The notes beneath the pieces were generated by a model that was given only the letters and a program-made list of their open reading frames with translations, was not told the DNA's origin and searched no databases. Shown here piece by piece: positions 57,501 through 64,000 of a stretch of 64,000 nucleotides of DNA. The stretch spans positions 345,912 through 409,911 of the forward strand of contig MU858063.1 in assembly GCA_033297075.1 (NCBI GenBank), in the 5' to 3' direction. How positions within the stretch are numbered: the first letter of the stretch is position 1; each line of letters begins with the position of its first letter. A program made the position numbers and the translations under genes. The DNA is from Rhypophila decipiens (taxonomy: Eukaryota; Ascomycota; Sordariomycetes; Sordariales; Naviculisporaceae).

Positions 57501-59379
57501 GCTTTCCCACGACCGACCCAAGGCTCAACACCACAAGGCACCATCCGCATACTTTTTCCTGATGTAGCGCCACCTGGGATCCTGTGCAGGCGGATACAGA
57601 AAAGGAGACCGCTGTTTCATTCAGCTTGACCGAGAATTTTCTTTAACGTTTGTCCACCAGTGTCGGTCGACTTTTTGATGGAAATACGACCTCAGCGCAA
57701 TAAGAGCTGCAGGTCGAGAGCGCGGTCCAGAATGGATGCATGGCCCTTTGCAATTCAGCCCGACGTTGATAGTAGTTCTGGAAGGTTTCCGTACGTCTGG
57801 CTTAGTCCCATGGGCCCCTGGCTTGTCAAAAAGGCTTGTTAATGCTTGTCCAGGCTTGACTATGCTTGTCAAGTCTTGTCAAGTCTTGTCGCTTCTTGTC
57901 GCTTCTTGTCCGGGTCCAGTCCAGGTCCACTCACGACGACCTCGTTCCGATTGAGGCTCCTTCACGTCTTCACGACCCCCCTGGGATGACACCGAGCAAA
58001 AATGCCCAGCATTTGAGCCGGTATAAGGGATGGTCCCCTGCGATGTCACAGAAGCCTTCGAGTGAAGTTTTCCATCGGCTGAGAATTGTTTATTTTTGTT
58101 TTATTGTTGTGCTGTCTTTCTCTTTTCCTGTGTGTGGCAGTCGGCCATCTCGCTCTCGCTTGGCTTTCCCTGGTCGAGGGAGGCCGATGATTTTATCCAG
58201 CAACTTTTGCCATTACGCGAGCGAGGAATTAAATTCCCCGCTGCACGACCAAAAACCAGCTTCCTGGCCTCTTACCCCCCTTCCTCTTGTTGCTCTTTCC
58301 CGCCGGACAGGAAAGCCCCGTTCGCGACTGTTATATTGAGCATTACGTGGTCCCCCTTTAGACGACATACAAAACATACCTACCGTGGATTATTCGTCCA
58401 CTTCCCGCCCCTACCCATCCAACAGACGGCGACCACCTGCTGCAGATTCGGTCATTTCGTTATTGCACCTGCCTACTCGACATATTCGCTTTCGCTCACT
58501 CGACAGCCTCTGGTCCGGCCATGAGGTGACCAGCCCCGAAGTCGATTGGTTGGGGAGCCGAATCCATTTGACTTGCTTCTTCGGCCCCGTGGGGAAAGGC
58601 AAGTTGATGCTATTTCTAGCTCGGTTGACATATTAAACAGCTTCCCGTCTGTTGAGTTCTTGGGGCGGCACACCGGCATTCGGCAAGGCTTGTTTATACT
58701 GGAGTAAGCAAGCTGTGTCTCGACAGTAATTTGCCTGTTTTTCTCTGTTTTGGCGCCCAACAACCTCAAACTCTTCGTTTTTCCCCCCTTTCCTTTGGCC
58801 CACTCGTGTCACTCGGGGGAACAGGATGTTCCCATATCTTGCTTACACCATGTTTGAGTCATATATCGTCATCTTCTTGAGAATAAGTTTTCTCTACTTC
58901 CTTTTTTCTTATTTTCGATCTTGGGTTGCTTCCCTAGGTTGCCCCAACACACCTCTCCCATCTGGGCATGCAAGTCATGGTATGGCTCTCATGGGGGAAA
59001 GATCCCCGTCAAGGTACCATTGAATCGAACATCTCCCGCCTTTAACTTCCGATCGCGCCTTGTGTGCTTGTCTTGCCCTGTCAGCACGCAGACACCTCCA
59101 CCAAGAGGTAAGCCTCTTTGTAAGCCACGAATTCTTACTGGCTTCGGCAGATCATGGACGACCAGAGTTGGCACCCATGAGCTCCATACCGAACAAGGAA
59201 AAATACCAAGCCCGCTGGATACATGTCTCTGGGATGTGGAACAGTGGATGTGGCGCACCGAGCAGCCAGTCATCTGGCTCGCCGACTTTGACATGGAATC
59301 ATGAAATTTTCTCCGGACAAGTAAACTTACACTCTAATATCTATACTATATACACTGGACTAGACTATAATACACTTTG
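54577..59379. other. Gene-poor intergenic region (4.8 kb)
   Basis: This region separates the possible upstream exon from the stop of the PAF-acetylhydrolase-like gene. It contains a short CA repeat near 55773-55792, a CTTGTC repeat with 10-bp period at 57831-57910, and a CTACCTAGGTAC palindrome near 55102. Open frames here have chance-like composition. No RNA gene is recognised. Confidence 0.5.
57831..57910. repeat. 10-bp-period CTTGTC tandem array (about 8 units)
   Basis: From 57831 each 10-bp block ends in CTTGTC or a one-base variant: aaggcttgtt, aatgcttgtc, caggcttgac, tatgcttgtc, aagtcttgtc (twice), gcttcttgtc (twice). The last six bases of each block are nearly constant and the first four vary. 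It lies in non-coding DNA. Confidence 0.85.
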
Positions 59380-61695
59380 TTATACCACATCTCTGTCCTC
59401 CTCGTCTACTGGGCTGTCGGGGCTCAGATGCACCCAAATCTCCTTTCCTGCACCCCAGCTTAGGAGACCTGCAAGTGGCTTCCCCGAGGCATCCCTGGGA
59501 ACATTCGGGTCCATGTCGTCTGAGGAGGCCACTCTCTGCAAACTCCACCGTCGCCGGGACCACCAACTCCTGAGGCGCAGGGAGAACTCGTTGGGGATTT
59601 TTAGCCGGGCAGCCACCCATTTATCGTCCGGTTTGTGATAATGATAATGCTGCTCGTCGTCGGCGTTCAGCTCAACATCATTCCGTTGATTTTGATGATC
59701 AAACGAAACCGCTGTTGTTTCGGTTTCGGAATTATTCCCAGCCGTCGTAGTACCATCAGAATTATTACTATTCCAACCGTGGTCATCACCATCACTATCC
59801 CCAACTTTAGGTGGTCTACTGCTACTATTTTCAGTAGTACCGCGTCTAGAAGCCGCAGCGCTACTACTATTCAAAAGCAACTGCTCATCGGCCCAGTGCT
59901 GATTGAACCTAGTCTGTTCGTCTGGAAGGGTAGCTTTCAGAAACTCAAGTGCCGAGTGGACCGTGATGTAGATGGCGCGCTGGGGGTTGACAATGGTCTT
60001 CATGAGCAGGGACATCCAATTTGGATAAAGGACCGCATAGTCCGTCTGGGACAGGTGCGTCGATCCGCGGATCGTCGTCATCCAGACATGTGACGACCCA
60101 CTTGTCACGGTTGACGACGCACGGCGAGCATGAGCCTCGCGACAGATGGACCTGACGCGATCAAAGTTTTCGGTCCAGTGCATGAATGCCTCGCTGCCTA
60201 TCGAGAGGATTGGTTTGGTGATGATTTTGTTGTCGGATGGTTTGTTCTCGGGCACGGCGGGACCCCACGGGTCGAGGAGGATGCCTTGGGATATCCAGCT
60301 GTATTTTTGTTCGAGACGGAGAGCTTGCACTGTTGTCGCCCCGCCAAAGGAATGGCCCATTAGAGTCACGTCTGACATGTAGAGACGTCCTTTCCACTCT
60401 CCCCAGTTTAGGTCGTCTAGTCCCCTCGAGCTGGAACCAATGTTTCCTTTTTTGCGGAGGTTCTGCTCGGCTACCTGGGACCCGTGGCCGGACTGGATCA
60501 TGCCCATGACAAAAAAGGCTTCTTCGATCTCGGCTAGTCTCATTTCTATCTGCGCCCCGCGCAGCTCTGTGTCGACGCCGCGTTCGTTGTGTGGGGAGGT
60601 GTCGATTGCGTTGTCCTTTGGGAATATATAATCGACCATGTAGTAGGGCTTGGCTTTTTGCTTGTATTTTTCTTTCCGGGTAGTCGAGTCTTGTGGTGTC
60701 TCTGGGTTGTTTCCGGCGGGAGACGGAGGTTCATGCCCCCGGTCGAGATGCTGGCTGTCCAGGTCAGGAGACTCGTTGTTCTTGTTGACATATGTCCTGG
60801 CGCCGCTGCCGTCTCGGTGCTCCATGGCTACCACGACGAACCCGAAGCTCGCCAGCTCGCCGCAGATGGCGCTGTACATGGTTCGCGAGCCGCCTAGGCC
60901 GTGGCTGAAGATTATGAGGGGGAACTTGGGTTTTCCTCGGTCTTGGTCGTCGGTTGCTCGCTCGTCTTGGCTTTGGCCGGCTTCCCCTGGTTGTTTCTCG
61001 GGCTTTCCCTTGTCGTCTTTGACTGTGGCAGGCCACTCGTCTGAGAGCTGGGCGTTTCGAAACGCTGGGAGCTCTGTGAACATGGTCGTAAAGCTCATGT
61101 AGCCCGTTACGGGAGCATGCGGGATGTTGAAGAACTTGGCGAAGCCTTTGCACGTTTCGATTCGCGGGCGAGGGAGCCATAGTGGTCGAGGCAACGAAGA
61201 CAGTGGTGATGTCGTTCCCTTTTCCTTGGTAATTCTTTCTTTTCTACGTTCTTCCGACTCGCAAGGGTAATAAACCGAGAACAGGACAGTGTCCAGTTTG
61301 AGCGCGTATTGATGGTTGCGCTTGATCTCAGAGAAATGCCGTGGTTCTCGGGCGGGAACCTCGATTTCTAGGTATCCAACTGGGTAAGGACCTGTATACG
61401 GTGGAAGGGAGTGGAAGATGCTCTCTCGCCACGTCTGTTTGGGCCGTGGAGCATCTGCCGGTAGGAACTTGCTCGCGCCGTTTGCCCTGTGTCCATTGCG
61501 GTTTTGGTCCGGAGTTCCGGCGCAGCCTCGGGCTGTATCTTCACTGGTTTCGCTCTTCAGGTCCTCGGCTTGTTCTTGGCTCTGCGAATCGTCCCGGCTT
61601 GGCTCCGTATAGGAGAGTCCCGGTCCGGAATCGGATCCGGATTTCGGTATCCCGGCCTTGGTGGAACCAGAGCTAGACATTGTCGACAGGCCCAA
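59380..61695 (-). CDS. Platelet-activating-factor acetylhydrolase-like alpha/beta hydrolase
   Basis: The protein resembles PAF-AH II/plasma-type enzymes that remove short or oxidised acyl chains from phospholipids. It is a single exon of 771 aa from the ATG at 61695; MSSSGSTKAG five codons later is an alternative start. No signal peptide is seen, so it is probably intracellular. Motifs include PFPVG-like PYPVGYLEIEVP near 104-114, LFSVYYPCE, the oxyanion stretch FSHGLGGSRTMYS near 263-275, and nucleophile Ser449 in MGHSFGGATT. Acid Asp475 is in LLDPWGP and His547 in IRGSTHLSQTDY. These match the catalytic order of the family. The protein is nearly twice the human length because of a disordered N-terminus, an insertion near 300-345 and a 150-residue Asn/Asp/Ser-rich tail. 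Confidence 0.92.
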   Translation of the reverse strand: MGLSTMSSSGSTKAGIPKSGSDSGPGLSYTEPSRDDSQSQEQAEDLKSETSEDTARGCAGTPDQNRNGHRANGASKFLPADAPRPKQTWRESIFHSLPPYTGPYPVGYLEIEVPAREPRHFSEIKRNHQYALKLDTVLFSVYYPCESEERRKERITKEKGTTSPLSSLPRPLWLPRPRIETCKGFAKFFNIPHAPVTGYMSFTTMFTELPAFRNAQLSDEWPATVKDDKGKPEKQPGEAGQSQDERATDDQDRGKPKFPLIIFSHGLGGSRTMYSAICGELASFGFVVVAMEHRDGSGARTYVNKNNESPDLDSQHLDRGHEPPSPAGNNPETPQDSTTRKEKYKQKAKPYYMVDYIFPKDNAIDTSPHNERGVDTELRGAQIEMRLAEIEEAFFVMGMIQSGHGSQVAEQNLRKKGNIGSSSRGLDDLNWGEWKGRLYMSDVTLMGHSFGGATTVQALRLEQKYSWISQGILLDPWGPAVPENKPSDNKIITKPILSIGSEAFMHWTENFDRVRSICREAHARRASSTVTSGSSHVWMTTIRGSTHLSQTDYAVLYPNWMSLLMKTIVNPQRAIYITVHSALEFLKATLPDEQTRFNQHWADEQLLLNSSSAAASRRGTTENSSSRPPKVGDSDGDDHGWNSNNSDGTTTAGNNSETETTAVSFDHQNQRNDVELNADDEQHYHYHKPDDKWVAARLKIPNEFSLRLRSWWSRRRWSLQRVASSDDMDPNVPRDASGKPLAGLLSWGAGKEIWVHLSPDSPVDEEDRDVV

Positions 61696-63854
61696 GCTTT
61701 TCGTAAGAGGATTTCGTTGTGTAATTGTATCCCCTTTCCTCCCCTTCTCCTTTCGTATCCAGAAAAATAGGGCCGAATATCCAAGAATGATATGACTGCC
61801 AAGTACGTTCGATCGGGTGATGGTCGCTCGCGTGCTCCTATTCGAAGAGGGACCGGTGCCCTATTTATTTCGGGATCCTCCTGCGGGTCTAGAGAAGAGA
61901 TCGATGATCCAGACGCACAGCGAAATGCAGAAGCAAGATGACCGTTCCGAGATCCAGAAACAGCAGTCCAAAAGTCGGTGGGAACCTATCCAAAAAGGCC
62001 AGGCGCATATATGAGCAGCAAATCGATCGTTCCCCGGACCGGGCTTGATATTATAGGTGGTACCGAAACTGTAGCTAGCCAGTCTCGGGTTTCTGTTGAG
62101 TAACCCTATCTCTCTTCTCTGCGTCTTCCACTTCCGCGCTTACGGGCTGGAGTAACCTGGACGATGATTATCTGGGGTTCGTGCTGCCCCACTGGCCAGG
62201 TTATTTCTGCTCGGTAACGTCGGACAACCGCTAGCCGTCTGTTTAATCCCCGTTAAGAAGTGTTGGGTTGGTCCGTCGGGTTTCGTGCTACTTTGGCAGG
62301 CAGGATATCATGAACAGAGAATTGTTGATGGACCGAAACTGGCTAAGCAGCCATCAGTTGCAGGTGTATCGTACAATAGGGAAGTAGGATGGTGGTTTTG
62401 CTTGAAATTGTTTTGGGTTTCGCCGGGCTGTTCATAATTGGATGATTTGGTAGATAGTTCCCCGTAGTAGTAGTTGTTTTGAGTCCGAGAGAAGGAATGT
62501 GAGAGCTTATGTGATCGACGAGGAATTGGAAAGCACTGGTCTCAGTCACCTTCCGCTGTGTTACCCGACTGATAATTACGAACGGAAACAGCTCCTCCAG
62601 TAAAATTTACTGGCCTCTTTCATGCTGGGATGAACTTCAACACCCAAATCGGCTTATGCACATAAGAATTGACTTCCGGTACCTTGCGCTTAGGACTCAT
62701 TGTGGGAGGGATGGGCGCACGCGAGCAATGCCTGGTCGGGTTGATGTCAATGACTTGGTGACGTCACTATGGGAACCAGCTCAGGGGCACAGTCTTGGCA
62801 TAATAAGGGTTAGGGTTTATCGTGATCCGACATCTCCCCCTTTTCAGATCCTTTAACAAAACACTGACCATTTACGTCTACTTTGACTGATAGAATCGCA
62901 GGATATCACTCCTTAATTGGATTGCATTTTAATTGTTGCTCATCTTGATCCGGCTTTGATCTCGTAGTCAGGAACCCCTATTTGACTAAGAGGAGTTGTT
63001 TACAGTTCAACCACCACCCCTTTTCTGTTCGTCCGCTTCTTGTGTGCGCGATATACTTTGTGATGAGACAAGACTTCGCGATGTGAATGGAGCTTCAAGA
63101 TGCAGCGCCCATAGCACAAGATTCTCCTGCAACGCTGCCACTTCCAATACTCGTAATTGTTAGTGGCATTGCTGCCCTGGTAAGCATGGCGGCTACACCC
63201 AAGAAGGCGAACGTTATCTGTTTCTATCATGACATTCAGAACAGAAATGATGTAAGCGGGGAGTAAGGAAATGGAAACAAGGAGGAGAAAAGTGAGAGGA
63301 CAAGCTCCAAAGCTGAGCAGCAGCTTGATCACTGTCCAGTTTACCTTTGTTCTTCTTTGTCTGAATAGACAGGGAAAGAACCGTCTCACACTAGAGTCAA
63401 GAAAATATAAATCTTGCTTCACTGTTGATTCATTCAAGGTCTTGCTCTCTCAATGTTGTTCATGAAGACCGGCACCGAATCTGCTAACCCGCCGCTCAGG
63501 AGATGGGCAGGCCTCAGATACGATCACAGCTACCCATATCATTTCAGGCGAGCTATAGTATCTGACAATGTCAACTCTTACTAATTTCAGTGAGGATGGC
63601 TCAGAATATGGTAGATACAGGATCATGGCGACGTAGAGTCCCGGCCCCCCTTATGTTCCATCTTCATGAATCGCCACCCTGAGCTTAAAGTTCTCCGTTT
63701 TCCAAAGCAGAAACAAAAAGTAAAGTAACAAGCAGAGGAAGCGAGCCATATCATCTATAATTGCAGCTTTGTACTTCCTGTTATATCTCCAGTGCCGAGC
63801 GAAACAAGAGTACACGGCCTGCAGCAAGGGCAAAAAGTGAAAGTGGAGACAAAA
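61696..63854. other. Intergenic region at the right side of the window
   Basis: This 2.2 kb stretch includes the promoter of the PAF-acetylhydrolase-like gene and a telomere-like AAGGGTTAGGGTTT motif at 62805-62818. Open frames such as 63000-63437 (minus) have chance-like composition. No gene is supported. Confidence 0.5.
62805..62818. promoter_or_regulatory. Telobox-like motif (AAGGGTTAGGGTTT)
   Basis: Two TTAGGG-type repeats are present about 1.1 kb upstream of the PAF-acetylhydrolase-like gene. It may be a binding site for TTAGGG factors or an interstitial telomere remnant. Confidence 0.35.
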
Positions 63855-63908
63855 CATACAACACCAGGGATTCGCTGGTGGTCACCCACCCAACTACTAG
63901 TCTGGCGA
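63855..63908 (-). pseudogene. Truncated 5S rRNA fragment (3' half)
   Basis: Read on the minus strand, this stretch contains GCCAGACTAGTAGTTGGGTG, then GGTGACCACCAGCGAATCCC and TGGTGTTGTATG. It corresponds, from memory of filamentous-fungal 5S rRNA, to roughly the last 55 nt of the molecule, including internal promoter box C. The expected first 60 nt (which begin ACATACGACC) are absent within the following 100 bp, so the gene is broken. Dispersed 5S genes and pseudogenes are typical of filamentous ascomycetes. Confidence 0.8.
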
Positions 63909-64000
63909 TCACACATCTTGTTAGTTCGGATTTAGGGGTTGAGAACTGGACGTGTTGATGTCAACAAATGGAACCCTTTGTCCCATCATGAACCAACCGT

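Noticed and set aside
63000..63437. 145-codon minus-strand open frame with a hydrophobic stretch
   Set aside because: The hydrophobic segment is short and the rest is Arg/His/Cys-rich random-like sequence; not supported as a gene.
1..64000. Possible biosynthetic cluster, prophage or CRISPR-like defence system
   Set aside because: No PKS, NRPS, P450 set, integrase, phage genes or spaced direct repeats; all recognised genes are dispersed fungal house-keeping or surface genes.

Overview
The window looks like a chromosomal segment of a filamentous ascomycete (Pezizomycotina, most likely a Sordariomycete; this placement is inference). The grounds are short 50-140 nt GT-AG introns with CTAAC/CTGAC-like branch points, codons ending mainly in C, large house-keeping genes on both strands, and multi-kilobase intergenic spaces. 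The proteins are typical of the group: MCM7, PEX1, MSB1, MTM1, UNG1, a PA14-type GH3 beta-glucosidase and a fungal PAF-acetylhydrolase-like enzyme. There is no operon, prophage, CRISPR array or recognisable secondary-metabolite cluster.

Layout. 1-284: 3' end of an unrecognised plus-strand gene. 969-3494 (minus) MCM7 and 4163-8004 (plus) PEX1 are transcribed divergently from one 0.67 kb promoter that holds E2F/MBF-like sites on the MCM7 side. 8.2-8.7 kb carries two inverted-repeat (MITE-like) elements. 9056-11386 (minus) is a Cdc1/Ted1-family metallophosphoesterase. 11.4-15.3 kb shows no gene. 15322-18287 (minus) is a six-exon GH3 beta-glucosidase. 18.3-25.3 kb shows no gene I can support. 25276-26454 (plus, probable mitochondrial Gly-rich protein) and 26946-28066 (minus, mitochondrial ribosome-recycling factor) converge. 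28462-29153 (minus, small Cys-patterned GPI-type secreted protein) and 29792-30256 (plus, small single-pass membrane protein) are divergent cell-surface genes. 30698-30780 is an intron-containing tRNA-Val(UAC). 32409-33696 (plus) is UNG1, followed by a shifted-frame acidic tail. 34-40 kb is empty of genes. 40004-43627 (plus) is a six-exon MSB1-type morphogenesis gene. 45.0-46.05 kb is an inverted repeat whose arms differ in a RIP-like directional way. 46549-48000 (minus) is an MTM1-type mitochondrial carrier. 50844-54347 (minus) is a large disordered protein with a conserved-looking Cys-rich C-terminus. 59380-61695 (minus) is a PAF-acetylhydrolase-like enzyme. A truncated 5S rRNA fragment lies at the right end.

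The genes do not form one pathway. Loose themes are DNA replication and repair (MCM7, UNG1, both near ACGCG-type cell-cycle motifs) and mitochondrial function (recycling factor, its convergent neighbour, the MTM1 carrier). I see no convincing new multi-gene system. The most unusual signals are the shifted-frame tail after UNG1, the RIP-like inverted repeat at 45-46 kb, telomere-like (CCCTAA) motifs in intergenic DNA, a 10-bp-periodic repeat at 57.8 kb and the 5S remnant.
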